From Primulina eburnea (lineage: Eukaryota > Streptophyta > Magnoliopsida > Lamiales > Gesneriaceae), in assembly GCF_022965805.1 (NCBI RefSeq), contig NC_133108.1, positions 19,728,056 to 19,792,055 of the forward strand: DNA of 64,000 nucleotides. Direction: 5' to 3'. The translations under genes and the position numbers were made by a program. Below, piece after piece: positions 1 through 11,698 of the stretch; position 1 is the stretch's first letter, and each line of letters opens with the position of its first letter. The notes beneath the pieces were generated by a model. It was not told the DNA's origin. It searched no databases and saw nothing but the letters and a program-made list of their open reading frames with translations.

Positions 1-1430
1 GTTTTTCATGTATGTGTGGGTTGAAATCTCTGATCAGAGTATGGTGGTAATTATGAAAGGGGTTTCATAGATTACACCATCGATGCAACCACAACATGAC
101 ACATAGTATCGATTCATTGACAACTCTCGATAAACCAATAGTTGTCGAATCGGTCGGGATATATGAGTTGAAGGGACCGTACTGTACGCTAACCATAATT
201 GAATGGTTCTTGCAGGCACTATCATGTGATACCTAGGGAATCACGTAAGCGATGCTGCTAGGCGTTTAACGTGATTGGTTGGGTACTATCAGACTTGAGT
301 TCTGACGTTCTTACTATCAAGGAGTTGATAAGTAAGAATGGAGCACTTCGGGTATGCTCGAATAAGGACATGTTTAGTCCGAATCACATAGAGATGTGAA
401 CCCACGGCTAGTTGTATCAATGAACCATTGAGGGCCACACAAGTACTAGCTTTGTAAATCCCGATGAGAAGTAAAATAGTTCAATGTGTTGAACGGCTTA
501 TAAATTTGTTTATAAGCGTAAAGAAAAATAGAAGTATGACTTCTATGAGAGAAATATAAATTTTAATTTAAGGAAGTGTTCCTAGATTAAAATTTGGCCA
601 AGTAAATAATGTAGTTGAAAATTTTGATTTTCATAAACATTATTGGGGATAAATTAAATTAATTCAAGTGTTGAATTAATTAAACACTAGTGGACCTAGT
701 AGAGTCCAAATAATTAAAATAATTCAAGTGTTGAATTAATTAAATAATATTGAGTCTTGTAGAGCTCAATTAAATAATTATTTAACTAGTGGGACTTGAA
801 TAAATTCAAGTAGTATTTAATTAATCTCAAATGTGTTTGAGATAATTAAAATTTAGTCCATGGTTTTTAATGTGTTAAAAACCATATTATATATGCATGA
901 CATGCTAGGGTTTGCATGCTTGGGAGGTGAAGAGGTGTGGATTACTTTTTATTAAAAAAATCAAAAAGGATGCAACTTTTGAGAGACAACTTTTTCAACA
1001 ACCAAGGCTAGTCTCCCACACTCTCCCAACTCACTCACTTGGCCGAATTCTTGAGGGAATTTCTCTCCCATTTTTCTTCCATTTTTGTTCTTCATTTCTT
1101 GGAGAATAAAATCTTCTCTTTGAAAAATCCTTAAGTTTTTCTAGTGCAAAACTTGATGGGGTTTGCCTTGCTAGTGGTGGGCCTTATTTCTTGAAGGAAA
1201 GAAGGAGGAGCTTGTAGATTTGCCTACCAAAGAAGAGCTTTGTTGTTTACAACAAAGTTGGTGCCATTCATCAACCTTGTGAGGTTGATAGGTAAATCAC
1301 TTTCTAACACCCTATGAATGAGTTCTTGGTGTTTATTGTATTTTTGCTACACAAATGTATAGGGGCCGAAAATTTTTAAATTTTTATGCTTCCGTTGCTT
1401 GTTTTCGGGCTCCCTAAATCGTTCCTAACA
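1..1430 (+). mobile_element. Ty1/copia LTR, 3' part, cut by the window edge
   Basis: The stretch aligns along its length with the complete copia LTR at 35180-37329, beginning at that LTR's position around 35820. It carries the same chain of short hairpins (478-883) and the same two U5 hairpins (1238-1257, 1270-1289). Its 3' end differs from the other copies: it finishes in CCTAACA where they finish in CCCCTTTCA, so it is a diverged subfamily member or its end was replaced. No coding sequence is present. Solo LTR or part of an element cannot be told from the window. Confidence 0.85.
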
Positions 1431-1659
1431 GGGGGCACTCCTCTAAGAGCGCGGGTGCACTCAAGCCACGGCAATGAACAGTACTAAATCAACTAAAATC
1501 GATCCGAAACGCTGAAACGAACAATCAACACCAACTAACACCTCAATAAAATAATAACCAATACTACTATAGCCCAAAACACAACTCTAAACATCTAATC
1601 ACATAACCCAAATAACATACGAAACTTAAATCGTACCGTACACGGGCTCGGCTATTACA
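1431..1659 (-). mobile_element. Fragment of another LTR, probably Ty3/gypsy
   Basis: Read on the minus strand the segment starts TGTAATAGCCGAGCCCGTGT at 1659, a form typical of plant gypsy LTR starts, and runs into the copia LTR at 1431. It holds no ORF. It abuts a satellite unit directly at 1660. The assignment rests on the TGTAAT start and the sharp junctions only. Confidence 0.5.
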
Positions 1660-2560
1660 GATTAACATTTCTATGGACTTTATTTTGGGTTGCCTAGGAC
1701 TAAGAAGGGAGGGATTCTATTTTTGTTGTTGTGGATAGATTCTCTAAGATGGCACATTTTATAGCTTGTCATAAAACCGATGATGCTTCAAACATTGCGG
1801 ATTTGTTATTTAGAGAAGTCGTTAGGTTGCCTGGCATGCCTAGGACTATTGATTCTAGTCGCGATGTTAAATTCTTGAGTTACTTTTGGAATACTTTATG
1901 GGCTAAACTTGGCACAAAATTGTTGTTTTCTACTACTTGTCATCCTCAAACGGATGGATAAACTGAAGTTGTCGATAGAACTTTGGGAACACTTTTGCGT
2001 GTTATTCTTAAAAATAACTCTGATTGACATTTCTATGGACTTTATTTTGGGGTTGCCTAGGACTAAGAAGGGAGGGATTCTATTTTTGTTGTTGTGGATA
2101 GATTCTCTAAGATGGCAAATTTTATACCTTGTCATAAAACCGATGATGCTTCAAACATTGCGATTTGTTCTTCAGAGAAGTTGTTAGGTTGCATGGCATG
2201 CCTAGGACTATTGTTTCTGGTCGCGATGTTAAATTCTGGAGTTAGTTTTGGAAGACTTTATGGGCTAAACTTGGCACAAAATTGTTCTTTTCTACTACTT
2301 GTCATTCTCAAACGGATGGACAAACTGAAGTTGTCGATAGAACTTTGGGAACACTTTTGCGTGTTATTCTTAAAAAGAACTTGAATTGACATTTCTATGG
2401 ACTTTATTTTGGGGTTGCCTAGGACTAAGAAGGGGATGGATTCTATTTTTGTTGTTGTGGATAGATTCTCTAAGTTGGCACATTTTATAGCTTGTCATAA
2501 AACCGATGATCCTTCAAACATTGCAGATTTGTTCTTTAGAGAATTCGTTAGGTTGCATGG
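1660..2560 (+). repeat. Left satellite fragment: units U1, U2 and the 5' part of U3
   Basis: Tandem integrase-core units read on the plus strand. U1 ends at the junction TGA 2025-2027, U2 at 2387-2389, and U3 runs into the gypsy element at 2561. The decoded residues include the DFILG and [12 protein letters not shown] blocks of a Ty3/gypsy integrase core. At the second catalytic position U1 has Ser and U2 has Gly. U3 continues at 10430 and again at about 15607 once two insertions are removed. Confidence 0.93.
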
Positions 2561-2847
2561 TGTGGGGACCCGGACGCTAATCATGTTTTTAATCGTTATT
2601 GGGACTAATTAATCAATTATAATAAACAGGGTCTAAAAATTTTTCTTTTAAAATATAAGTGCGGAAGGTAATGGCATCTAAGTAATATACATATCTGTAT
2701 AGAAGTACAATAATGTACAACAGTTTTTCAATTAATCTAAGGTTCAACTACTAAAGTTCTAGTAATAAAACCTATATATATCCAAGTCCGGAATCACCAC
2801 GCTAACTCATCTTCTCTCATCATCTCCTGACCCCGATCTTGTCCCAC

Positions 2848-2882
2848 CTGTTGTCATGCACACATACAAAACATGACAACAG
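2848..2882 (-). other. Conserved LTR hairpin (CTGTTGTC stem)
   Basis: Eight-base inverted repeat CTGTTGTC/GACAACAG with a 19-nt loop, about 300 bp before the LTR 3' end. The same hairpin recurs at 8521-8555, 13336-13370, 16556-16589, 38318-38351, 41292-41326 and 43318-43352, with stem-preserving changes in some copies. Confidence 0.7.
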
Positions 2883-4254
2883 CCGGATAACTCCGGGGTG
2901 AATAAATCCCAGTATAAAACATGGTAAGCATGTATAGAAACAATCTAAATCATAAAACATGCTATCATGAACATATTCAAAAGTAATAGATTTCATAATC
3001 TATAAAATCAAATCAAAATAAGCATGCAACTCAAATAAGATAAACATGCAGTTTAATCAAATCATAAACACATGCTATCATGACTGAAAGCAATAAAGAT
3101 GGGTTTCATAGTCTATGATACCACATCCATAAACACATGCAGTTCTAGTCAAATCATGTCCAGACTCGACTCAACTATACCTCTAGGGATCCCGTTGTGA
3201 ATAAGACGATCTATCACCTACTCTCCAATCGGGGTGACGGTACGTCTTATTCCAAGACTTCGGTCTGATCTATATCCACATCTACAATAGGAGAGTGAAT
3301 CTTCCCCTAAGCCGTGATACCACCGAACGTCTAGAAGTTTGACTGTTTCTGTCAGACTCTCCTATCTTAGATGCAATGCATATAAATCTATAAACATAGC
3401 AGTAGCATATCAGCATATAAACAAAGCAGATTCATATCAGAATATAACAATAATCTAGTATGTGATTTTTGTTGGGAAACTCAAATAGGATCTTATTTGA
3501 GTTATGTCTTCCCGTATATCACATGAATTATACCTTTGTCGTCCCGGTCTAGCGAAGAAGATGACCTGTATTCAACTCTGTTCATATCAAATCTGAAATG
3601 ACAATATCGAATACACTGTATCAGTGAATAACTCAATACACCACATGTTCTGATCAATATTCAAATCAGTATACAATCTGATCAATATCTGAATAAGATA
3701 CAATCTAAGTCATGTCATCGATATAACAATATAGTCTACATAATTTCTGAGTCTGATCAATCTCAATCAATACCGAATCTGATCAATATAACTCAACTGA
3801 TGTTTAAACGGCATAACAACACAGTCCCGATACCCCGTTAGTCTAAACATCACAGATATAATACCAGTACTCATAATCAATACTGACATAACTCCTAATC
3901 TCAACGATAACACAAATCTGATATCGAATCTCTGTCAATATCTTTCGAAAATCATAACAAATACAGAAGCAATATGTTCTTCAATCTGACTTCAATTCTA
4001 TAATATCTACTGTAGCAGAAACAGCATATCTGAATCATATTCAATTCTAGCAACATCATAATTTAAAAACATCTCAAAACGTAACAAAACTTACGTCCTT
4101 TTGTAGCTCGTAGCTAAAGGAACTCAGAACTGTAGTCAGATTCAAATTCTGCTAAACGGTTTTTGCACAATCGAAATCTAAAGGCGTAAGAACTTTAGGG
4201 AGGATTTCTCGTGCCTTGTTGCTGAGTTTTCTGAAGAAATAACGTGTCAAGCCC

Positions 4255-4267
4255 TTATATATATATT
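4255..4267 (-). promoter_or_regulatory. TATA-like box of the LTR promoter
   Basis: TATATATATAAGGGC on the minus strand, just downstream of the CG-rich motif cluster. The same arrangement occurs in the other LTR copies, which is the expected U3/R layout. Confidence 0.65.
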
Positions 4268-4314
4268 GCATGCAACTCTGGAAACGTGGCCTTATAATTC
4301 AAGCTACACGCATG

Positions 4315-4621
4315 ACCGCGGGTGCGGTCGTGTCATGCACCGCGGGTGCGCTCATGCTTCAGCATTATCTTCATTTTCTGAATTTTGACGACCGCGGGTG
4401 CGCTACGTATAAGACCGCGGGTGCGGTATCAGCACCGCGGGTGCGCTCTGGCTAGTACCGCGGGTGCGGTGCTGCTACGGAATTTCTTGCCAACTTACTG
4501 TCCATGCACCGCGGGTGCGGTGATGTCTGGCACCGCGGGTGCGGTGATGCTTCGACCTTTCTTGCAAAAATCCACAATTGCATGACCGCGGGTGCACTCC
4601 TGTTCTGGGCGCAGGTGCGGT
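4315..4621 (-). repeat. Cluster of ACCGCGGGTGCGGT motifs in LTR U3
   Basis: About ten dispersed copies of a 14-bp CG-rich motif built on CCGCGG, separated by unrelated 10-60-bp AT-richer spacers and lying immediately upstream of the TATA-like box. It reads through as pseudo-peptides but has no coding support. It is rich in CpG and so a likely methylation target. Confidence 0.85.
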
Positions 4622-4751
4622 CTTGCAAAGCACAATTTCTCATGCCTTTTCTTCCCTCATTGCATGTCACGCATTCTTATATCTTTCGAGTCTCCTATTA
4701 ATGAAGATTGATAATCTTGGTTTATCAATTCTATAATTCTTGGGCCTTACA

Positions 4752-4765
4752 TTTCTCCCCCTCTT
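4752..4765 (-). other. Polypurine tract
   Basis: Minus-strand AAGAGGGGGAGAAA directly precedes the 3' LTR start TGTAAGG. It primes plus-strand DNA synthesis in LTR elements. The related G1 element has the same tract at 39209-39222. Confidence 0.93.
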
Positions 4766-7380
4766 AGATCTGAGTTCGTCCTCGAACTCATAACAATCAA
4801 TTCAGAGATATAAGAAGAAATGCATAACAGAGTTTAAACCAGAACTCAAATATCTAATTCCGGTCTGGAATAAGAATTCACTAAGTATAATGTCATAATA
4901 CTTTTCTAGTCCTTCCGACAGAATCAATCTTGCCATGTTGGTTATACAACATCCGTATAAACCAATCAAAGTTCATAACAAACCAATGTCATTACTATCT
5001 GCTGTTATCAACTCAGTTTATCCCGATCAAGGACATATACCATCTTCAGCTTCAAGTACCAATCATCATCATCCGACGTTGGTTTCTTAAGTCTGTCCAT
5101 TCTGAACTATCTTCATTTTCCTTCTAATTTTCTTCAAAAGAAATCAGCAGTATTCACCGTATACTATCTTGTCTATAACTATCTCATTACCCATCTGATA
5201 AGCTGATAGTTATTGTCACGCAATGATAATAAGTCATATCAATTAGTGCTAACATCCAGCACTCTATAACTCTACCAAAATCTTCCAATATCTGGATAAA
5301 ATCTTCTGATAGTCTGTCAATCTGTGAAACAATCTAAAAGAGTGTTCATGATATATTCTGTCACGAATACAAACTCAAGCAAAATCACAATCTGACATAA
5401 TCTACTGTGGCATTCCGATCTTTCTAACCACTTCTCTGACATCGATCTGTGTCATTTGGTCATGTTTGTACGTTATCTGGTACAAACTGATAGATATAGA
5501 TTGAACAATCTGTCAATCTTAATCATATCCTATCACCATTGGGAAAGTATTGCAATAATTTTATTACGAAATTCATCGAAATATACTCCCCATGTCTAAT
5601 CAGAAATATACAAATTCTGTAATAAATCTTCTGATTTCTATCTTTCTATCTTTTCTGTTAGCAATTCAAACATATCAGTGCAATTTCTGCCAACATTTCA
5701 ATACAAATTCTGTCATAACTGATCTAATCTGTCTATATCAAACTATCTGCTCAAATATAACACATTCTCAATCATCAAACTAAAAACTGAATCCACCACG
5801 GTGCATTTCTGAACCTATCTGTGATTTCAGACTTGGACTATTCGGTATAACCAATCAGTTAATAGCATAAATGAAAGAAAATATACCTACCTGGTATTCG
5901 GCTCTGATTATCGATATCAAGCTTTGCTGTACAATTCTGACACATCTGACATCATAAGATAATCAGTCCTAATAAAAAACATAGAATCACATATCTGTTA
6001 CTCTGATCGATACACTTTTCTGATCACATTCTGAACTGCAGTAACTCTTGACTTCAACTCTGATTCAGTTAGAGCTGTATATAATCTTACTGATTCACAA
6101 TAATCTGTAGCATATACGAATTCAAAACAACAGTAATATCAAATCAGAGATGAAGTATCAATAATCTATACAGATCTAGTGAGTTCAATGAACTCATTAA
6201 ACAAGGATTTCTGGTAAATATCTTCATGTCATTCTGATCAACTATTTTATCCCATCTGCAAATAAAATATGCTCCCACAAACAATATAAGATGTCTCAAA
6301 TACTGATTTAGAAATATTCAGCAGATATAAAGCAACAGTCGAATAAAAAAAATCTACCAAATCAGACAAAATACATTTCTGACAATTCTGACATTTCTGA
6401 AATTTCTGATCTTTCTGATATCGGTATCCTATCTGCCACTGATTGCAATCTCAACGTTGTCAAACTCAATCGGTATACTAACTTCAGATATCGCATACTC
6501 TGAATACAATCTGTTTCAAGCAAGATTCTTATCTGAATAATTTTTGTATACATCATCACAGTTCTCAGAATATTCAATACAATCTTCAAATATTCGATTC
6601 AATCAATCAGATGCTGCAAATATATCAAAATCTCATAGCTACAACGAGCATAGAATCATCAGAACATCCCCGAAGATACTGAACATGCCCAAGAGTATCA
6701 CTAAATCAGATGTACTCCTGGTCGGTACTCTTCTACTGATTTTTCAATTCTTTTAATTCATTCTGTACACTCAATATCATTCTGTACTGAATTCTAGAAT
6801 AACCATCCGTATCTATTCTGAGTTCAATTCTGAAATATATCTTTCTGCTATAAGTAATTCTAAAATCTTATCTAGCAATATCAGCCAATTCGTATATTAT
6901 TGGCAAATCTGCCAATGCTAGGCTCGATTTTAGTAGGTCTATTGAATACATAGGGAGGCAATCTGCTCCTTTCTGTATTAATCGAGTCATATACAACATA
7001 GATATCAAAGGAATTCGAAATCTAGAATCCTTATCGTGAAATCTCTACTCATCAGCCATATCTGGTCTGAATCTTATACTTTTCTAACTGGAATCTATAA
7101 TAGTTCTGTATTTGTTTAGCATATTAACATCAATAATGCGGTCGAATCAGAATACACAAGTACATTATAATCTAACTCAATCTTATTCTCATCTTACTGT
7201 AGTATACCATATTCTACAAAAATTTTTGATATCACTCTTTCTTTCCCAACAAATAAAAATCAATACCACAGTACAAACAAACCCCACAGATACATCATAT
7301 ATCAATGCAATTCAGTCTAAGATAATCGTAGGGAATGCATTAGTATATATCAATACATATGCATTCTAATCATAAAGAAT
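4766..7380 (-). pseudogene. Degenerate internal region, no readable coding
   Basis: AT-rich sequence with frequent stops in all frames. Just inside the polypurine tract the minus strand reads FEDELRSKRGR, a typical C-terminal end of a plant gypsy polyprotein. Nothing recognisable as protease, reverse transcriptase or integrase remains. The part at 4766-5415 is homologous to the internal sequence at 38654-39222, and around 5400 to 63789-64000, so the same family is present three times in the window. Confidence 0.7.
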
Positions 7381-7833
7381 AGTACATGTTGTGGATTCTG
7401 GGTCTGTTTCTCAATTAAACGCTGTTCCCTAAGATCTTCGGGACCATCTCTGGGGACAAACTTTAGCAAAATGCCCCAGCTGTTTACAGATATTTCATCT
7501 ACCAAGCACTCCTTGGCATTGTTCTGAAGAATGTCTTCCTCCGCAAGTCCTACAATAGACATCAGTATGGCTTGGGCCGGAACCACTTGAACTAGAGGAA
7601 CCACTTCCCAACTTCTTGAAAGGCTTCTTACGAGTTTTCAGCAGATCTTGCTTCCCACTCGTACCGCCGCGCTCATATCGAAGAAGGGATTGCTGTGTCT
7701 GGGGTTGCTTCACACACAGTAGGTCAAATAGTATTTCTATGTCATCAACCCAGTTCTGACACTCTTCAGATGTCTCGGTGCCACTCAGAATTGGCGGCTG
7801 TAATAACTGAAGTTCTGCCAACTTTACTTCCAT
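7381..7833 (-). pseudogene. gag fragment with CCHC zinc knuckle
   Basis: Starts at an ATG at 7833; the frame stays open to 7495 (112 residues), then the similarity continues in another frame to about 7430. The first ~35 residues (PPILSGTETSEECQNWVDDI) match the N-terminal gag region of Ty3/gypsy elements. The middle of gag is missing, and the sequence passes to a Lys/Ser-rich linker and a nucleocapsid zinc knuckle CRTCGGRHSSEQC (CX2CX3HX4C) near residues 93-105. Gag would package element RNA; here it is internally deleted and frameshifted, so non-functional. Confidence 0.78.
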
Positions 7834-8216
7834 CCGAGTTTCTGATGCATCTACCTGTTCAGCTGACGTACTGCCCTTTTCTGGAATTCTCCGATGCGGT
7901 ATATCTGAATATCAAACCGGTTAGTACACAGTCTATACAATCTGTCTCAGCCCTCCTCTGATCATATACCTCTGATCGAGACTCAGTTCTGATTCAGGCT
8001 TAACAATTACATGCTGTAATCAACTCCGATACAAACAACATGTAATAGGGAAAACAGTAAATCATGCTAGCACCCATAATGTAATTCAACATTGAAATAA
8101 ATCTCATGCTAGCAATCACATGCAAGGAAAGAAGACTCAATCTACCCCGCTCATTCTCTTCTATCTCAGTCTAAAGGATCTATCAACTCTGACTATCTCA
8201 ATCTAAAGGATCTATC
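7834..8216 (-). other. Element leader between PBS and gag remnant
   Basis: AT-rich, no ORF of note. It corresponds to the 5' leader and the missing start of gag in the minus-strand element. Confidence 0.5.
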
Positions 8217-8228
8217 GCTCTGATACCA
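8217..8228 (-). other. Primer-binding site, initiator Met tRNA
   Basis: Minus-strand TGGTATCAGAGC, the standard complement of the initiator-Met tRNA 3' end, 5 nt downstream of the 5' LTR. It fixes the orientation of the element. Confidence 0.97.
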
Positions 8229-9927
8229 CCTGTTGTGGGGACCCGGACGCTAATCATGTTTTTAATCGTTATTGGGACTAATTAATCAATTATAATAAAC
8301 AGGGTCTAAAAATTTTTCTTTTAAAATATAAGTGCGGAAGGTAATGGCATCTAAGTAATATACATATCTGTATAGAAGTACAATAATGTACAACAGTCTT
8401 TCAATTAATCTAAGGTTCAACTACTAAAGTTCTAGTAATAAAACCTATCTATATCCAAGTCCGGAATCACCACGCTAACTCATCTTCTGTCATCATCTCC
8501 TGACCCCGATCTTGTCCCACCTGTTGTCATGCACACATACAAAACAAGACAACAGCCGGATAACTCCGGTGAGAATAAATCCCAGTATAAAACATGGTAA
8601 GCATGTATAGAAACAATCTAAATCATAAAACATGCTATCATGAACATATTCAAAAGTAATAGATTTCATAATCTATAAAATCAAATCAAAATAAGCATGA
8701 AACTCAAATCAGATAAACATGCAGTTTAATCAAATCATAAACACATGCTATCATGACTGAAAGCAATAAAGATGGGTTTCATAGTCTATGATACCACATC
8801 CATAAACACATGCAGTTCTAGTCAAATCATGTCCAGACTCTACTCAACTAAACCTCTAGGGATCCCGTTGTGAATAAGACGATATATCACCTACTCTCCA
8901 ATCGGGGTGACGGTACGTCTTATTCCTAGACTTCGATCTGATCTATATCCACATCTACAATAGGAGAGTGAATCTTCCCCTAAGCCGTGATACCACCGAA
9001 CGTCTAGAAGTTTGACTGTTTCTGTCAGACTCTCCTATCTTTAGATGCAATGCATATAAATCTATAAACATAGCAGTATCATATCAGCATATAAACAATG
9101 CATATTCATATCAGAATATAACAATAATCTAGTATGTGATTTTGTTGGGAAACTCAAATAGGATCTTATTTGAGTTATTTCTTCCCGTATATCATATGAA
9201 TTATACCTTTGTCGTCCCGGTCTAGCGAAAAAGATGACCTGTATTCAACTCTGTTCATATCAAATCTGAAATGACAATATCGAATACACTGTATCAGTGA
9301 ATAACTCAATACACCACATGTTCTGATCAATATTCAAATCAGTATACAATCTGATCAATATCTGAATAAGATACAATCTAAGTCATGTCATCGATATCAC
9401 AATACAGTCTACATAATTTCTGAGTCTGATCAATCTCAATCAATACAGAATCTGATCAATATAACTCAACTGATGTTTAAACGGCATAACAACACAGACT
9501 CGATACCCCGTTAGTCTAAACATCACAGATATAATACCAGAACTCATAATAAATACTGACATAACTCCTAATCTCAACGATAACACAAATCTGATATCGA
9601 ATCTCTGTCAATATCTTTCGAAAATCATAACAAATACAGAAGCAATCTGTTCTTCAATCTAACTTCAATTATATAATATCTACTGTAGCAGAAACACCAT
9701 ATCTGAATCATATTCAATTCAAGCAACATCATAATTTAAAAAAATCTCAAAACGTAACAAAACTAACGTCCTTTTGTAGCTCGTATCTAAAGGAACTCAG
9801 AACTGCAGTCGGATTCAAATTCTGCTAAACGGTTCTTGCACAATCGAAATCTAAAGGCGTAAGAACTTTAGGGAGGATTTGTCGTGCCTTGTTGCTGAGT
9901 TTTCTGAAGAAATAACGTGTCAAGCCC

Positions 9928-9940
9928 TTATATATATATT
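9928..9940 (-). promoter_or_regulatory. TATA-like box of the 5' LTR promoter
   Basis: Same sequence and position in the LTR as 4255-4267. This is the copy that would drive element RNA. Confidence 0.65.
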
Positions 9941-9987
9941 GCATGCAACTTTGGAAACGTGGCCTTATTATTCAAGCTACACGCATG

Positions 9988-10294
9988 ACCGCGGGTGCGG
10001 TCGTGTCATGCACCGCGGGTGGGCTCATGCTTCAGCATTATCTTCATTTTCTGAATTTTGACGACCGCGGGTGCGCTATGTACAAGACCGCGGGTGCGGT
10101 ATCAGCACCGCGGGTGCGCTCTGGCTCGTACCGCGGGTGCGGTGCTGCTACGGAATTTCTTGCCAACTTACTGTCCATGCACCGCGAGTGCGGTGATGTC
10201 TGGTACCGCGGGTGCGGTTATGCTTCGACCTTTCTTGCAAAAATCCACAATTGCATGACCGCGGGTACACTCCTGTTCTGGGCGCAGGTGCGGT
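9988..10294 (-). repeat. CG-rich motif cluster, 5' LTR
   Basis: Copies of ACCGCGGGTGCGGT as in the partner LTR, with a few CpG-to-TpG/CpA-type differences between the two. Confidence 0.85.
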
Positions 10295-10424
10295 CTTTCA
10301 AAGCCCAATTTCTCATGCCTTTTCTTCCCGAATTGCATGTCACGCATTCTTATATCTTCCGAGTCTCACATTAATGAAGATTGATAATCTTGGTTTATCA
10401 ATTCTATAATTCTTGGGCCTTACA

Positions 10425-10599
10425 CATGGCATGCCTATGACTATTGTTTCTGATCGCGATGTTATATTCTTGAGTTACTGTTGGAAAACTTTATGGGCTA
10501 AACTTGACACAAAATTGTTGTTTTCTACTACTTGTCATCCTCAAACGGATGGACAAACTGAAGTTATCAATAGAACTTTGGGAACACTTTTGCGTACTA
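10425..10599 (+). repeat. Satellite unit U3, middle part
   Basis: Continues U3 after the gypsy insertion (TSD CATGG 10425-10429) and stops at the copia LTR at 10600. This unit retains the second catalytic Asp (VSDRDV) that the large arrays have lost. Confidence 0.93.
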
Positions 10600-11203
10600 T
10601 GTTAGAGTAGGTGCCCGTCGAGCCAAGTGTTGGCTGAGTGTTCACCATGAAACTCTATGTATAAACGATCTTTATTTTAATTATATTTGAAATTATTGTT
10701 TTGGCACATCTTTATCTGTATACCCATGCTAGTTGCATAGATAAAGTCCTTAAATATACAAATAGTAGAAAGAATATGAGATGCTCATATGATGAGTATC
10801 ATGAATCTCATATTTGGAATACTGTATATTCTAAACAGTTCCTAGTCGATTCAGCCGCCGCTAAGAAGGATATAGACCGCTCGAGTTAGAGACTAGTATC
10901 TGCGATGTGAGTACCATGTTTCATTGGTAGGGGACATTGTGATGTCCAAGCATGCAGATAGGTGCTCCTGGTAGAGTGCACTGAACAACCCTCCATTAAG
11001 GACTTTCCAAGTGGTTATCACTTATCGAGTGGAAACGTCCTAGTTTATGGTTGTACACCATTAGTCCTTATGACCCGGGACAACATTGAGACTCTATGTG
11101 CTAGCATTGCACTTTGACTTGTTTACCGACTCTCAAGGAGTCATCAGGTGGCAAGGTTGGGTGTTCTGTCGAAACATATAGGAGTCGATGCATTGTAGTC
11201 GGG

Positions 11204-11398
11204 GATTCGATCCTGGGGGAGGTACAAACTCCAGTGCATGGGCTGGAGTAGCTTATGAGTAACGATGCCTATGGAAAGCCCGTGAGTGACACCACAGGGT
11301 GGGCAAGCCCACTGGGCCTACGGGCCAAGTCAGAAGATCGGGATAGCCTTGGGTCGATCGGGGCAGTGGGCCGTATGGGCGGTCCACTGGGCCTGTAA
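11204..11398 (+). repeat. SINE-like repeat, plus-strand copy (5' truncated)
   Basis: From the box-B-like GATCCTGGGG to GGGCCTGTAA. It matches, inverted, the copy at 11406-13790 but lacks the tRNA-like head. It begins abruptly inside the copia LTR. Confidence 0.65.
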
Positions 11399-11545
11399 CG
11401 ACCCATTACAGGCCCAGTGGACCGCCCATACGGCCCACTGCCCCGATCGACCCAAGGCTATCCCGATCTTCTGACTTGGCCCGTAGGCCCAGTGGGCTTG
11501 CCCACCCTGTGGTGTCACTCACGGGCTTTCCATAGGCATCGTTAC
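11259..11545. repeat. Perfect palindrome, two 140-bp arms
   Basis: Arms 11259-11398 and 11406-11545 are exact reverse complements around the 7-nt spacer CGACCCA. The arms are two SINE-like copies joined tail to tail. Before the solo LTR at 11546 inserted, the inverted similarity extended further: 11204-11258 pairs with 13678-13731. The same peptide reads from both strands, which is only a consequence of the symmetry. Confidence 0.95.
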
Positions 11546-11698
11546 TGTAATGCCCGAGATTTACTTTTTATTAATCTGAGATGATTTGGCAATAATGGAA
11601 TGGGATTAATCGATAAATTGATGTAATTATAGACGGAGTATGTCGAGACCGGGATTAGGACTTGTTGAGTTGAGCTTGTCGTATGGCCAGAGATTGTG

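Larger units (their letters stand above)
2561..4751 (-). repeat. 3' LTR of the gypsy element
   Basis: 2191 bp, minus-strand start TGTAAGGCCC at 4751 and end GGGTCCCCACA at 2561. Inside, in LTR order: the CG-rich motif cluster (4315-4621), TATA-like box (4255-4267), an ACGTAA/TTACGT inverted repeat (4079-4096), TGATCA-rich AT sequence, and the CTGTTGTC hairpin (2848-2882). Confidence 0.95.
2561..10424 (-). mobile_element. LTR retrotransposon, Ty3/gypsy type, complete ends but degenerate interior
   Basis: A 7864-bp element inserted in satellite unit U3, flanked by the 5-bp TSD CATGG at 2556-2560 and 10425-10429. Two 2191-bp LTRs (2561-4751 and 8234-10424) begin and end with TG...CA. Orientation is minus: the primer-binding site lies beside the right LTR (8217-8228) and the polypurine tract beside the left LTR (4752-4765). 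The interior is only about 3.5 kb and keeps a shortened gag fragment; no reverse transcriptase, RNase H or integrase is readable. It must have moved with proteins from a relative, or decayed after insertion. The two LTRs differ by few substitutions by eye, so the insertion is fairly young. Confidence 0.95.
8234..10424 (-). repeat. 5' LTR of the gypsy element
   Basis: 2191 bp, the same length as its partner, with the same order of sub-features: CG motif cluster 9988-10294, TATA-like box 9928-9940, inverted repeat 9752-9769 (one arm mutated), hairpin 8521-8555. It ends at the TSD CATGG, 10425-10429. Confidence 0.95.

Noticed and set aside
4315..4621. CRISPR-like array of short repeats and spacers
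   Set aside because: Spacing is irregular, the motif is 14 bp and sits in LTRs of a plant genome.
4270..4701. Small ORFs with TAGAV/HRGCG/PRVRS peptides (also near 9943, 39559, 63406)
   Set aside because: Translation of the CG-rich LTR motif in several frames.
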